From: Streptomyces violaceorubidus
GTDB lineage: Bacteria; Actinomycetota; Actinomycetes; Streptomycetales; Streptomycetaceae
Assembly (NCBI RefSeq): GCF_000717995.1
Contig: NZ_JODM01000003.1
Location: 62,001 to 126,000 of the forward strand
DNA: 64,000 bases
Reading direction: 5' to 3'
Below are positions 42,459 through 51,885 of this stretch, piece by piece. Numbering within the stretch: position 1 is the first letter of the stretch; each line of letters opens with the position of its first letter. Position numbers and translations under genes: made by a program. The notes under the pieces are model-generated. The model did not search any database and was not told the DNA's origin. It saw only the letters and a list, made by a program, of their open reading frames with translations.

Positions 42459-45069
42459 AGCCCAGCTCCTTCAGAAACCCATCGAGCGCGTCCGCCGCCT
42501 GCTCTCGCCCCGCCCGAATCGCCTGCAACGACACCGCGTACTTCTGCTCCCACGTCTCATAGGACGCCGCCAGCTCCCGCTGCCACCGCACCACATGCCC
42601 GTCCAGCTTCGCCGCCAGGTCGTCCCGCAGCAGGTCGAGCACCACTCGACGCTCTCCCTCCGCGTCCAACTCCTCCCGCACTCGGAACAGCCGCGGCGAC
42701 TCCTCCCCCAGCGTGGGCGGGTCGCTCGGGTACGGATAGCGGTGGAAGTCCGTCTCAAGGCGCTTGATGTCCGCGTTCGCCTTCGTGCGCGCCTTCTTCA
42801 CCCGCGCCAGCTCAGCTGTCAGCTCGGCCAGCTCTTCCACACTCAGAGCGACTTCCTCCGAGTCACCCTCACCGTCGGTCGACTCACCATCGGCCTCCGA
42901 TTCCTCCCCGCCCCCCGACAGCCGTGCGCTCAGCTCCTTGATCCGTGCGTCCGCCTCTGCCTTGCGCGCGTCCGCCTCCACCAGCTCCTCCAAGAACCCG
43001 GGAGCGATCGCGGCGACCACCTTGTGGTCATACGCCTGGCGCCGCTCCGCCGCCGTCCTCGTCCGCAGCTTCTTCGTCCGCGCGTCCTGCTCGGGCGAGA
43101 GCATCGAGTCGACGTTCTCGACCCACCCATCGACGACACTCCCGAACCCGTTCTCCGACAACGCGAGCAGGTCGTACTTGGCGTCGTACCACCACCCCGC
43201 GACCGCTCCCGCCAGCGCGTACCGGTCCAGCAGTCCGACCCGTCCCAGCCGCTCCCCGAACGACTTCATCAGCTGGCCCCGCACCGCCATCAGCGCGGCC
43301 TTGCGCTCGGAGGACGTGGAAGCAGCGAGGGCTTCGGGCGTGGCCGCCACCGCCTCCAGCCGACAGACGGCCGATTCCTCCCACCACTTGCCGAACTCCG
43401 CCCGCAGCGCCTCCTCCCGGGGCCGGGCCAGCTCGCCCAGATCGGGACGACCGCCCGCCGCCTCGTCCCGGAAGTCGACGTACGCCGGGTCCGCCGGCTT
43501 CCGCTCCACGAACAGATCGGTCACGCCGATCCCGTACGAGTCGAGCAGCGGCTTCTTCGCCTCGATCTCGGCGCGCGGGACGCCGCCCACCAGGTGCGCC
43601 CGCACGTCCTGCGGCTCGGGCGGGGGCGTGTTGTCGACGTACCGGCGGATGTTGAGGTTGTCGTCGTTGGCGGCGAGTTCCTTGCGGGTCACGATCCGCG
43701 AGAAACCGGGCACCTCCTCGTACGCGTGGAACGTCGAGACGATCTTCTCGGCGTGCTCAGGCAGCAGCACGTTCTGTGCCCGCTCCGTGTGGAACTCGCG
43801 GTCGGCGTTGATGAACAGCACCTTGCCCTCACGCGCCCGGTCCTTCCGGCCCGGCGGGCGGAGTACCAGGATGCAGGCCGGGATGCCGGTCCCGTAGAAA
43901 AGGTTCGGGGCGAGGCCGATGACCGCCTCGATGGTGTCCTTCTCCAGCAGCTCCGTACGGATCGTCTTCTCACCGCCGCCACGGAACAGCACCCCGTGCG
44001 GCATGACCGTGATCACCATGCCGCCGCGGGGGCCCTCACGCTTGGCCTCCCACAGCATGTGCTGGAGGAACATCAGGTCGGCCTTGCCGCGCTCGCTCGT
44101 CGCCCCGTACTTGGCACGCTCGGCCGGGTACGCCAGGTCCGCAAGGGTGTAGTCCAATGAGAACGGGGGGTTGCTCAGTACTCCGTCGAAGCGGTCCTCG
44201 TCGGAGCGCGGAACGTGCACCGGCTGCGAGAGCGTGTCCCCGGTGCGCAGGTCGAAGCTGCGCACTCCGTGCAGGACCATGTTCATCGTCGACATGATCC
44301 AAGAACCGGAATTTGCATCCTGGCCGGCGAAGAACATCGATGACGAGTCGCCGCCGTGCTCCTCTACGTACTCGGCCGCGTGGATGAGCATGCCGCCCGA
44401 GCCGACGCACGGGTCGTAGATCCTCATGTCCTCGGTGGGGGCCAGGAGCTCGACCATCATGCGCACCACGGCGCGCGGGGTGTAGAACTCGCCGCCCTTG
44501 CGTCCGGCCGTGTCCGCGAACTCCTTGATCAGGTACTCGTACGCGGCACCGATCAGGTCGGGGAACTCGAAGTCCTCCGTGCGCAGCCGGATCCGCCCGA
44601 AGTGGGCGATGAGGAGCTTGAGGCGTTGGTCGGCCAGCTTCGCCGTACTGGACGCTGCGCCCGATCCACCGATGCGATTGAAGTCGAGGTGATCAAAGAG
44701 GCCTCTGAGCTTCGCGTTCTGCCCCTCAAGTTCCTGTAGTGCGGGACGCAGGAACATCTCGTTAATGTTGGAGGTTGCAGCGGAGATTCTGTGCCATCGA
44801 GCCTTCTCCGGCACGTACAGCACATCGCGCGTGCTGTAGGGGCCCGGCAGCTCCAGATAGCCGGGTACGTCCTCGTCTGCGAGCTTCAGCTCCTCGACGG
44901 CGTACCGCCTGATCCGTTCCCTGGCCGCCTCGAACTCGTCGTTGGCCCGCTTCAGGAAGAGCAGCCCGAAGATGTAGTCCTTGTACTCGGAGGCGTCCAT
45001 CGTGCCGCGCAGAATGTCCGCGGCGGCCCACAGATGCCGTTCCAGCTGGGCGAGCGTGAGCTTGGCCAC
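42448..45069 (-). CDS. hsdM: Type I restriction-modification methyltransferase subunit M, with long C-terminal extension
   Basis: An 873-aa HsdM from GTG 45069 (GGGAG six bases upstream). The N-terminal helical domain ([20 protein letters not shown]) precedes an N6-adenine methylase with SAM motif [14 protein letters not shown] (219-228 core) and catalytic NPPF (300-303, [12 protein letters not shown]). [17 protein letters not shown] is the usual HsdM block. From about residue 500 there is an extra region of about 370 residues not found in standard 500-550-aa HsdM proteins. It includes an acidic linker ([20 protein letters not shown]) and coiled-coil helices ([20 protein letters not shown]), ending KELGYAE. 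It methylates the HsdS target together with HsdS. Confidence 0.93.
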   Translation of the reverse strand: MAKLTLAQLERHLWAAADILRGTMDASEYKDYIFGLLFLKRANDEFEAARERIRRYAVEELKLADEDVPGYLELPGPYSTRDVLYVPEKARWHRISAATSNINEMFLRPALQELEGQNAKLRGLFDHLDFNRIGGSGAASSTAKLADQRLKLLIAHFGRIRLRTEDFEFPDLIGAAYEYLIKEFADTAGRKGGEFYTPRAVVRMMVELLAPTEDMRIYDPCVGSGGMLIHAAEYVEEHGGDSSSMFFAGQDANSGSWIMSTMNMVLHGVRSFDLRTGDTLSQPVHVPRSDEDRFDGVLSNPPFSLDYTLADLAYPAERAKYGATSERGKADLMFLQHMLWEAKREGPRGGMVITVMPHGVLFRGGGEKTIRTELLEKDTIEAVIGLAPNLFYGTGIPACILVLRPPGRKDRAREGKVLFINADREFHTERAQNVLLPEHAEKIVSTFHAYEEVPGFSRIVTRKELAANDDNLNIRRYVDNTPPPEPQDVRAHLVGGVPRAEIEAKKPLLDSYGIGVTDLFVERKPADPAYVDFRDEAAGGRPDLGELARPREEALRAEFGKWWEESAVCRLEAVAATPEALAASTSSERKAALMAVRGQLMKSFGERLGRVGLLDRYALAGAVAGWWYDAKYDLLALSENGFGSVVDGWVENVDSMLSPEQDARTKKLRTRTAAERRQAYDHKVVAAIAPGFLEELVEADARKAEADARIKELSARLSGGGEESEADGESTDGEGDSEEVALSVEELAELTAELARVKKARTKANADIKRLETDFHRYPYPSDPPTLGEESPRLFRVREELDAEGERRVVLDLLRDDLAAKLDGHVVRWQRELAASYETWEQKYAVSLQAIRAGREQAADALDGFLKELGYAE

Positions 45070-45077
45070 GTACGACT

Positions 45078-45132
45078 CCCTATGACCCGACCTGAGATGA
45101 CGGAGAGACCCTATGACCCCCCCGGGGTCATA
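45078..45132. promoter_or_regulatory. Repeated CCCTATGACCC sites and inverted repeat upstream of hsdM
   Basis: CCCTATGACCC occurs at 45078-45088 and 45109-45119, 31 bp apart. The second copy is half of a perfect 9-bp inverted repeat, TATGACCCC-CCC-GGGGTCATA (45112-45132). It lies in the 95-bp gap between rloB and hsdM. It may be an operator controlling the methylase subunit or a hairpin ending the upstream transcript. Confidence 0.5.
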
Positions 45133-45164
45133 CTGAAATCGCTCGTGATCATGACCGAGAGGGG

Positions 45165-45845
45165 TCAGTAGCTGTCGATGTGCAGCGCCTTCTCCACGAA
45201 CTCGTGTACGTCCGTGTAAGGGTCCTTGTCGCATCTGTCCAGATGTGCCGCATGCTGGCCATTCATCCGCTCGGCGTTCTTTCGCGCCGTCTTGTAGCGG
45301 CCCAGGATCTGGTGCGGCAGGACAACCTTGGGAGTCGCGACGTCCTGAGAGCCCTTCTGGAACGGGAGCCGCTCGGCCGCTCCGTCGCACACCCCGGCGA
45401 ACGAGCCGCTGACCGGCTTGTAGTGGGCGAGGCGCCACACCTCGAAGCACGGATGCGAGAAGGCGACGCCGATGCCTGCCTTCTCCGCCTGCTTCAGCGC
45501 GTCGCGGATGTACTTGTAGTTGTCGTGGTCGAACAGGCACCAGACCTGGGGCAGGTACTCCTCCCCCAGCTTGGCCCGTTTCGCCTTGCGGTCCTCTTCA
45601 CGCTTCAGCCTCACCGCCTGCTCGACGAGGTCGAGCGGCTTGCGCCCGCTGTCCGCCCTGCGATTGGCGATGTGCATCTCCACCGGTACCTCGTCGGCGA
45701 GTGGAACGCCCTGGTCCTTGAGGATGTCGAGATAGGAGGGCTCGGTCACCTTGCCCTCGGTGAAGATGAAAACCTGGCGCTTGCGCTGCCCGCCTCGCCG
45801 GACCGGACGCTCCCACGAGTCCCTGCCCTTCTGCGCCCGCCCCAT
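45165..45845 (-). CDS. rloB: RloB-family protein
   Basis: A 226-aa RloB protein (PF13707). The N-terminal block is [20 protein letters not shown] (29-39 core), followed by [20 protein letters not shown] (acidic DHD at 106-108) and [20 protein letters not shown] (131-137 core). The acidic residues are arranged as in TOPRIM-like nuclease folds. Its ATG overlaps the ATPase gene's TGA by one base, so the two are made together. RloB was named for its place in type I restriction loci ('R-linked orf'). The ATPase/RloB pair also resembles the AbiL abortive-infection system. A phage-defence role is likely but inferred. Confidence 0.9.
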   Translation of the reverse strand: MGRAQKGRDSWERPVRRGGQRKRQVFIFTEGKVTEPSYLDILKDQGVPLADEVPVEMHIANRRADSGRKPLDLVEQAVRLKREEDRKAKRAKLGEEYLPQVWCLFDHDNYKYIRDALKQAEKAGIGVAFSHPCFEVWRLAHYKPVSGSFAGVCDGAAERLPFQKGSQDVATPKVVLPHQILGRYKTARKNAERMNGQHAAHLDRCDKDPYTDVHEFVEKALHIDSY

Positions 45846-47122
45846 CAGTCGCGCCCCGCTCGGTCCGCTCGCTCGCCTGTCTCGTCGTAGGTGCCCGCCT
45901 CACGCACCACCAGTAGCCGCCGCGCAATCTGCCCCTCCAGGAGAGCCGGAACCCCGCCGAAGGCCCCCGCGAGATAGGACTGCGTGAGGTCCTCGTCCTC
46001 GCCCGGCTCGGCGTCGGTGAGCGGATACAGCTCGGTCGCCCCGTCCTTGTCCTTCTCCGTCAGCCACACCTGCGCCGGGTCAAGGAGCCGCTCGCCGCTC
46101 GGGGTCGTGAGCACCGTCGCGTCGTGAGAAGTGAAGACCAGTTGGGCGCCTTTGGGGTTCGCATACGGGTCGTGGAAGAGCCGGACCACCTCGGCCGCGA
46201 ATCGGGAGTGCAGGCTGGCGTCGATCTCGTCGACGAGGAGGACCGCGCCTTCGTCGAGGGCTAGGAGCAGGGGGCCCAGGAGGGCGAACCAGGACCGGGT
46301 GCCGTAGGACTCCTCCTGCCAGTCGAAGGACACGTCCCCGGCAGCAGAGTGGTGTGTCAGCTTCACATCGTCCCGCCCCGGGCCGTCCTGGACGACCGTC
46401 GCTCCGGTGATGCCGAGGTCGGCGACTCTCAGCAGCTCCTGGATCCTGGTGGCCCTCGGACCGGACAGTTCCTTCGTGGTGTACCGCGCGCGCTCGTCCC
46501 GCTCGACCTCCGGGCTGATCATCCAGAAGTTGCGGCGAAACCAATGGAAGAGCGGGGAGAGCTGCGGATGGTTGTCCGTGCCGGCCGTGGAGAGCAGCAG
46601 TGCGTTCGGCCGCGTACGCCGTACGAGCTGGGCCCGGTCCTTGACACGTCCGCCGGGCCACTTGAAGACGTCTGTCCGGGAGGCGTCGCGGTCGAGCCAT
46701 TCCTGACGGCGACCGCGCGGGTAGCTGTGCAGCCATTCGGACTCGACGCGGCTGGCGCCGAGCTCGAAGCCGTACGTCCAGCGGACCTCGTCGATGACGA
46801 CGTCGACCTCGAAGAAGGAGGGTTCGCTCTCGCTTTTGGGGTCCAGGGAGAAGACCTGGCGGGGGATGCCGTCGTAGGAGGCCCAGTGCGCATAGGAGTT
46901 GAGGACCGCGTTGCGCATGTCCGTCATCGCGGTCAGCACGTTCGACTTGCCGGAGGCGTTGGCTCCGAAAATGCCGATCAGCGGGAAGACAGAGACGGAT
47001 CCGCCGCCTGCGAGATCCACCGGGTTCGCCGATCCACCCTGTCCCTCGCCGGGCGCGACGAAGGACAGCTCCTGTTCGTCTCGCAGGGACCGTACGTTCG
47101 CGACGCGGAACCTCAGCAGCAC
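45845..47122 (-). CDS. AAA15-family ATPase (RloA/AbiLi-like)
   Basis: A 425-aa ABC/SMC-like ATPase. The N-terminus LLRFRVANVRSLRDEQELSF leads to Walker A FGANASGKSN (53-60). A long middle region is followed by EESYGTRSWFALLGPLLLAL (signature-like), Walker B AVLLVDEIDASLHSRFAAEV (295-300) and the H-loop region LVFTSHDATVL. GTG 47122 has GGAGGG upstream. It is the first gene of a run rloA-rloB-hsdM-hsdS. Such ATPases act with a toxic partner (here RloB) as gated sensors in OLD/AbiL/PrrC-type defences. The partner is unmistakable; the trigger is unknown. Confidence 0.88.
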   Translation of the reverse strand: MLLRFRVANVRSLRDEQELSFVAPGEGQGGSANPVDLAGGGSVSVFPLIGIFGANASGKSNVLTAMTDMRNAVLNSYAHWASYDGIPRQVFSLDPKSESEPSFFEVDVVIDEVRWTYGFELGASRVESEWLHSYPRGRRQEWLDRDASRTDVFKWPGGRVKDRAQLVRRTRPNALLLSTAGTDNHPQLSPLFHWFRRNFWMISPEVERDERARYTTKELSGPRATRIQELLRVADLGITGATVVQDGPGRDDVKLTHHSAAGDVSFDWQEESYGTRSWFALLGPLLLALDEGAVLLVDEIDASLHSRFAAEVVRLFHDPYANPKGAQLVFTSHDATVLTTPSGERLLDPAQVWLTEKDKDGATELYPLTDAEPGEDEDLTQSYLAGAFGGVPALLEGQIARRLLVVREAGTYDETGERADRAGRD

Positions 47123-47239
47123 GCTGCCCTCCTCTCCCGGGTCAGGGTAATGGCCGCATACGACATCGGCCCGGCCGGGACGCCCACGACCTCACGGAAG
47201 ATATCCCGCGGAGGTCAGCACGAACAGTCGATCGGGCGA

Positions 47240-48931
47240 TCAGCCCGAGCCCAGGTGCGTCGGGGCGAACATGCGCAGTACGGCCGGCAGCACGACCACC
47301 GACGGGCCGGGTGCGGCCAGGGCCTTCGCGAGGTCGGCCTCCAGCGCGTCCGGCGACGTCCGCACCCCCGGCACGCCGAACGACTCCGCCAGGGCGACGA
47401 AGTCGGGCCCCGGAAGGTCCGTCGCCGTGGGCCGGCCGTAGGCGTCGGTCATGTACTGGCGCAGGATGCCGTAGCCGCCGTCGTCGACGATCAGCCAGGT
47501 GACGTTCAGGTCGTACTGGCGGGCGGTGGCCAGCTCGGCGACCGAGTACAGCGCGCCGCCGTCGCCGGAGACGGCCAGCACCGGGTGGGTGGGGTCGGCG
47601 ACCGCCGCGCCCAGGGCCGCCGGGAGGGCGTAGCCGAGGCCGCCGGCGCCCTGGGCGGAGTGCATGGTGCCCGGGGCCTTCGCGTCGAAGGCGGACCAGG
47701 CCCAGTAGGCCAGGACGGTCATGTCCCAGAAGGAGGGGGCGCGGGGCGGCAGCGCCTTACGTACGGCGGCGAGGACGTCCTGCTCCAGGGCGAGTTCCTG
47801 GGCGGCGACGCGCTCGCGGACCTTGTCCAGCACCTCGCGCACCCGCTCGGGGGCGGCCGGGTCGGTGCGCTCCCCCACCGTCTCCAGCAGGGCCTGGAGG
47901 GCGAGGCGGGCGTCGGCGTGGATGCCGAGGGCCGGGTGGTTGGACTCCAGCTTGCCGAGGTCGGCCTCGATCTGGATCACCCGGCCGCGGGGCCGGAACG
48001 TGTGGTAGTTCGAGGAGAGTTCGCCGAGGCCGGAGCCGATCACGAGGAGGACGTCGGCGTCCTCCAGGAAGTCCGTCGTGTGGCGGTCCTCCAGCCAGGA
48101 CTGGAGGGAGAGGGGATGCGTCCAGGGGAAGGCGCCCTTGCCGCCGAAGGTGGTGACGACGGGGGCCTGGAGCCGCTCGGCCAGCTGCCGCAGCTTCTTC
48201 GACGCGTCCGCGCGGACCACTCCCCCGCCCGCGATGATCGCCGGGCGCTCGGCACGCGCCAGCAGGTCGGCCGCCACCGCCGTCAGTTCGGGGCGCGGGG
48301 GCAGCTCCTCGGGGAAGGTGTCGCCGCCCGTCACCACGGGGATCGAGGTCTCGGCCACGAGGACGTCCTGCGGGATCTCCACCCACACGGGGCCGTGCGG
48401 GACGGTCAGCGCCGACGTCCACGCCTCGGCGATCGCGGACGGGATCTGGGACTGGCTGCGGACGGTGTGCACGGACTTGACCACGCCCCGGAAGGAGGCG
48501 GCCTGGTCGGGGAGTTCGTGCAGGTAGCCGTGGCGCCCGCCGCCGAGGCCCGCCGCGGGGACCTGGCTGCTGATCGCCAGGACGGGCGCGGAGGCCGCCC
48601 GCGCCTCCTGGAGCGCGGCCAGGGAGGTGAGCGCGCCGGGGCCGGTCGACAGCAGCAGGGGTGCTGCCTCGCCGGTGATCCGGCCGTAGGCGTCGGCGGC
48701 GAACCCGGCGTTGTTCTCCACCCGCAGGCCGATGCAGCGCAGGTCGGAGCGGCCCAGGGCGTCGAACACGGCGAGTGCGTGCTGGCCGGGCAGGCCGAAG
48801 ACGGTGGTCGCCCCGAGTGCGGCCAGGGACTCCACGACCAGGTCCCCGCCGGTGCGCCCGGGGGGCGGGTTCAGCGCGGCCTCCGTCTGGGCGGGGGTCG
48901 GACGGAGCACCAGGTCGTGGTCGTGGGTCAC
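47240..48931 (-). CDS. Thiamine-diphosphate-dependent enzyme (acetolactate synthase-like)
   Basis: A 563-aa three-domain ThDP enzyme. The PYR domain starts [20 protein letters not shown] with the catalytic Glu in [20 protein letters not shown]. The middle domain includes [20 protein letters not shown]. The PP domain has [20 protein letters not shown] followed by [18 protein letters not shown], the GDG...DD Mg-ThDP motif. GTG 48931 overlaps the agmatinase-like gene's TGA by GTGA, so the two enzymes are coupled and may act in one pathway for a guanidino or keto acid; this is inferred. Its 3' end is the right edge of the insertion hotspot, and part of it is duplicated at 34553-34668. Confidence 0.9.
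   Translation of the reverse strand: MTHDHDLVLRPTPAQTEAALNPPPGRTGGDLVVESLAALGATTVFGLPGQHALAVFDALGRSDLRCIGLRVENNAGFAADAYGRITGEAAPLLLSTGPGALTSLAALQEARAASAPVLAISSQVPAAGLGGGRHGYLHELPDQAASFRGVVKSVHTVRSQSQIPSAIAEAWTSALTVPHGPVWVEIPQDVLVAETSIPVVTGGDTFPEELPPRPELTAVAADLLARAERPAIIAGGGVVRADASKKLRQLAERLQAPVVTTFGGKGAFPWTHPLSLQSWLEDRHTTDFLEDADVLLVIGSGLGELSSNYHTFRPRGRVIQIEADLGKLESNHPALGIHADARLALQALLETVGERTDPAAPERVREVLDKVRERVAAQELALEQDVLAAVRKALPPRAPSFWDMTVLAYWAWSAFDAKAPGTMHSAQGAGGLGYALPAALGAAVADPTHPVLAVSGDGGALYSVAELATARQYDLNVTWLIVDDGGYGILRQYMTDAYGRPTATDLPGPDFVALAESFGVPGVRTSPDALEADLAKALAAPGPSVVVLPAVLRMFAPTHLGSG
47286..47335 (+). repeat. 50-bp direct repeat, right copy
   Basis: Identical to 34593-34642 and in the same orientation; part of the intact ThDP-enzyme coding region near its 3' end. 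Recombination between the copies would remove the restriction-modification module and leave a hybrid but complete ThDP gene. Confidence 0.9.
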
Positions 48932-49896
48932 TGCGAACGGGCCTCGGCGATCTGGCGGGACATGATGGTGGTCAGTTCGTAGGCGGTGTGGGACGCGGCC
49001 ACCGACGTGATCTCGGCGTGGTCGTAGGCCGGGGCGACCTCGACGACGTCGGCCGACACCAGGTTGCAGGAGGCCAGGCCGCGCAGGATCTCCAGCAGTT
49101 CGCGGGAAGTCATGCCGCCGGCCTCGGGGGTGCCGGTGCCGGGGGCGTGGGCGGGGTCGAGGCAGTCGATGTCGATGGAGATGTACAGCGGGCGGTCCCC
49201 GATGCGCTGTCTGAGCTGGTCGGCGATCTCGTCGGCGCCGCGGCGGTAGACGTCCGCCGACGTCACGATGCCGAAGCCCATCTTCTCGTCGTCGGTGAGG
49301 TCCTTCTTGCCGTACAGGGGGCCGCGGGTGCCGACGTGGGAGAGCGCGGAGGTGTCGAGGACGCCCTCCTCCACGGCCCGGCGGAAGGGGGTGCCGTGCG
49401 TGTACTCGGCGCCGAAGTAGGTGTCCCAGGTGTCCAGGTGGGCGTCGAAGTGCAGCAGGGCGACCGGGCCGTGCTTCCTGGCGACCGAGCGGAGCAGCGG
49501 GAGGGCGATGGTGTGGTCGCCGCCCAGGGTCATCAGGCGGGCGCCGGTGCCCAGGAGGTCGTCGGCGGCGGCCTCGATCGTCTCGACGGCCTCGTGGATG
49601 TTGAACGGGTTCACGGCGATGTCGCCGCCGTCCGCGACCTGGGCGAGGGCGAAGGGGGAGGCGTCCTGCGCCGGGTTGTAGGGGCGCAGCAGGCGGGAGG
49701 CCTCGCGGATGGCGTTGCCGCCGAAGCGGGCGCCGGGCCGGTAGGAGACGCCCGAGTCGAACGGCACGCCGACGACGGCGACGTCGGCGGCGCCGACCTC
49801 GTCCAGGCGCGGGAGCCGGGCGAAGGTGGCGGGCCCGGCGTAGCGCGGGATCCGGGAGGAGTCGACGGGACCGCGGGGCGTCTCGTTGCTGCTCAT
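48928..49896 (-). CDS. speB: Agmatinase/guanidinobutyrase-family ureohydrolase
   Basis: A 322-aa ureohydrolase with the two-manganese site: [20 protein letters not shown] (His), [18 protein letters not shown] (Asp-x-His-x-Asp) and [20 protein letters not shown] (Asp-x-Asp). ATG 49896 follows GAAGGAAGGCAG. Enzymes of this type release urea from agmatine, guanidinobutyrate or guanidinopropionate. Choice among them is not possible by eye, so speB is tentative. The gene overlaps the ThDP enzyme downstream and is divergent from the gene at 50106 across about 210 bp of presumed promoter DNA. Confidence 0.88.
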   Translation of the reverse strand: MSSNETPRGPVDSSRIPRYAGPATFARLPRLDEVGAADVAVVGVPFDSGVSYRPGARFGGNAIREASRLLRPYNPAQDASPFALAQVADGGDIAVNPFNIHEAVETIEAAADDLLGTGARLMTLGGDHTIALPLLRSVARKHGPVALLHFDAHLDTWDTYFGAEYTHGTPFRRAVEEGVLDTSALSHVGTRGPLYGKKDLTDDEKMGFGIVTSADVYRRGADEIADQLRQRIGDRPLYISIDIDCLDPAHAPGTGTPEAGGMTSRELLEILRGLASCNLVSADVVEVAPAYDHAEITSVAASHTAYELTTIMSRQIAEARSQ

Positions 49897-50105
49897 GCAC
49901 TGCCTTCCTTCTTGCGCTGCGTCGCGCATGTACTGCTGCCGTACGACTGTACTGGTGGGCCGGACAGCCGGCCGTCGCAGACTAAATGCCCCACCTGAGC
50001 CTGCGAAATGTACATTCCGTCCATATCCGCTCCCGGGACTGGCGGAAACGGCTGTCCCGCCCGGACCGGCTGCTGCCCCGAGGCGGGCTGCCCCACAATG
50101 GAGCC

Positions 50106-50894
50106 ATGCCGATACCCGGGACACCCAGCCGCGCCGAACTCGCCGAGCACCTCGTCAGGACGCGTATCGCGGGCGACGTCGCCACGCCCCGCGAGAACAA
50201 CCTCTCCCACTACCGGAAACTGGCCAACGGCGACCGGGGCTTCTGGCTCGGTCTGGAGCTGGGCGACCGCTGGAGCGACGAGCAGGACGTGCTCGCGGTG
50301 ATGGCGGAGCGGGTCGGCGTCAACGACGATCCCGAGCACCGCTACGGCCAGGACACCATCGACCCCGAGCTGACCGTTTCGGCGCTGGAGCGGATGGCGG
50401 GGCGGCTGCGCAAGGCGGCCGACGGCGGGCAGCGGGTGCTGTTCGCGACCGGTCACCCCGGCGGGCTGCTCGACGTGCACCGGGCCACGGCCGCCGCGCT
50501 GCGGGCCGCGGGCTGCGAGATCGTGGTGATCCCGGAGGGGCTGACGACGGAGGAGGGCTACGTCCAGCAGTTCGCGGACGTCTCGGTGCTCGAACACGGG
50601 GCCTCGCTGTGGCACACCCACTCGGGCGAGCCGATGAAGGCGATCCTGACCGGCCTGGAGCGCGAGGGCCGTCCGCTGCCCGACCTGGTGGTCGCCGACC
50701 ACGGCTGGGCCGGTTACGCCGCCCAGCACGGCGTGGACTCGGTCGGCTACGCGGACTGCAACGACCCGGCCCTCTTCCTCGCCGAGTCCGAGGGCACCCT
50801 CCAGGTGGCGGTGCCGCTGGACGATCACGTGGTCAGCCCGCGCCACTACGACCCGATGACGGCGTATCTGCTGACGGAGGCCGGGCTGAAGTAG
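50106..50894 (+). CDS. Phosphatase-like conserved actinobacterial protein (262 aa)
   Basis: Begins [20 protein letters not shown] from ATG 50106. Main blocks: [60 protein letters not shown] (His-Pro-Gly-Gly loop), [38 protein letters not shown] and [20 protein letters not shown]. The pattern of conserved His and Asp residues suggests a metal-dependent hydrolase; such proteins are annotated as phosphatases in Streptomyces, without firm biochemistry as far as I know. No signal peptide. Overlaps nothing; the CDF gene is convergent 11 nt away. Confidence 0.7.
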   Translation: MPIPGTPSRAELAEHLVRTRIAGDVATPRENNLSHYRKLANGDRGFWLGLELGDRWSDEQDVLAVMAERVGVNDDPEHRYGQDTIDPELTVSALERMAGRLRKAADGGQRVLFATGHPGGLLDVHRATAAALRAAGCEIVVIPEGLTTEEGYVQQFADVSVLEHGASLWHTHSGEPMKAILTGLEREGRPLPDLVVADHGWAGYAAQHGVDSVGYADCNDPALFLAESEGTLQVAVPLDDHVVSPRHYDPMTAYLLTEAGLK

Positions 50895-50905
50895 CCCGCG
50901 CGCCT

Positions 50906-51880
50906 CTACGGCCAGGGGTTCAGCCCCTCCGAGCGGCGCTGCGCGAAGCCCGGCGTCGGGTCCAGGTAGACCCGGCGCACGTTCGGGAACTCCTCGCGCA
51001 GCCGCTGCTCGGCCTGTTCGCAGGCCCACTCGATCTGCGCCGCCGTCGACACGTCCCGGAAGTCGACCTTGGCGGCGACCAGCGCCTCGCTCGGTCCCTG
51101 TACGAGGGTGGTCAGCTCCAGCACGGCCTCGATGTGCTCGACGGCCACCAGCTCCGCCCGGATCCGGTCCCGGACGGTGCGCGGCAGCGGGCGGCCGACG
51201 AGGAACTCGACGTTGGAGCGGCCCAGCACCCAGGCGACGTACAGCAGCAGGGCGCCGATGCACAGGGAGGCGACGCCGTCCCAGACGCCGGAGCCGGTGA
51301 GCTGTCCGCCGAGCAGCCCGCCCGCGGCCAGCAGCAGGCCGGCCAGCGCGGCGGAGTCCTCCATGACGACGGCCTTGACGGCGGTGTCGGGGGTGCGGCG
51401 CAGGTAGCGGCCGAAGGACACCCGGTGGTGGACGGCCTCGTCGCGGACCTGCCGCAGGCCGGTGCGCAGCGAGTAGCCCTCCAGGACGAAGGCCACGGCC
51501 AGGACGACGTACGACACCAGCGGGTCGCCGAGGTCCTCGCCGTGGGTGAGCGTGTGGATGCCGTCGTAGAGGGAGAAGACGGCGCCGCCGACGAAGGTGG
51601 CGACGGCGGCGAGCAGCGCCCAGAGGTAGCGCTCGGGGCCGTGGCCGAGGGGGTGGTCCTCGTCGGCGGGGCGGACGCTGCGTTTGAGGGAGGTCAGCAG
51701 CAGTACCTCGGTGACGGTGTCCGCGACCGAGTGCGCCGCCTCGGACAGCATGGCGCTGGAGCCGCTGATCACGCCGGCCACCGCCTTGGCGACGGCGATG
51801 CCCAGATTGGCGAAGGCGGCGACGAGCACCGTGAAGGTGCTGTCGCCGCCGCCGTTCCTCGCGTGCTCCGTGTCCGCCAT
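50906..51880 (-). CDS. Cation diffusion facilitator family transporter
   Basis: A 324-aa CDF protein. Six helices occupy about 15-215. TM2 carries GSSAMLSEAAHSVADTVTEV, the His/Asp metal site typical of CDF (S-E-x-x-H-S-x-x-D), and TM5 has VMEDSAALAGLLLAAGGLLG (E-D-S). The C-terminal cytoplasmic domain (220-324) includes AELVAVEHIEAVLELTTLVQ and AAKVDFRDVSTAAQIEW. It exports zinc, iron or cobalt by proton antiport. It starts 5 nt after the tesB stop and is likely co-transcribed with it, an odd pairing. Confidence 0.93.
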   Translation of the reverse strand: MADTEHARNGGGDSTFTVLVAAFANLGIAVAKAVAGVISGSSAMLSEAAHSVADTVTEVLLLTSLKRSVRPADEDHPLGHGPERYLWALLAAVATFVGGAVFSLYDGIHTLTHGEDLGDPLVSYVVLAVAFVLEGYSLRTGLRQVRDEAVHHRVSFGRYLRRTPDTAVKAVVMEDSAALAGLLLAAGGLLGGQLTGSGVWDGVASLCIGALLLYVAWVLGRSNVEFLVGRPLPRTVRDRIRAELVAVEHIEAVLELTTLVQGPSEALVAAKVDFRDVSTAAQIEWACEQAEQRLREEFPNVRRVYLDPTPGFAQRRSEGLNPWP

Positions 51881-51885
51881 GCCCC

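Noticed and set aside
45070..45540. N-terminal extension of HsdM up to 45540
   Set aside because: That part is a shadow of rloB. The family N-terminus starts at GTG 45069 with a good ribosome site.
31841..47240. Prophage or integrative conjugative element carrying the defence genes
   Set aside because: I saw no integrase, transposase, conjugation or phage structural gene and no tRNA. The junctions are explained better by recombination in flanking genes.
47240..49900. A single 886-residue frame that would fuse an N-terminal extension to the ThDP enzyme
   Set aside because: The upstream part is the shadow of the agmatinase-like gene. The GTGA overlap at 48928-48931 gives a proper start for the ThDP enzyme.
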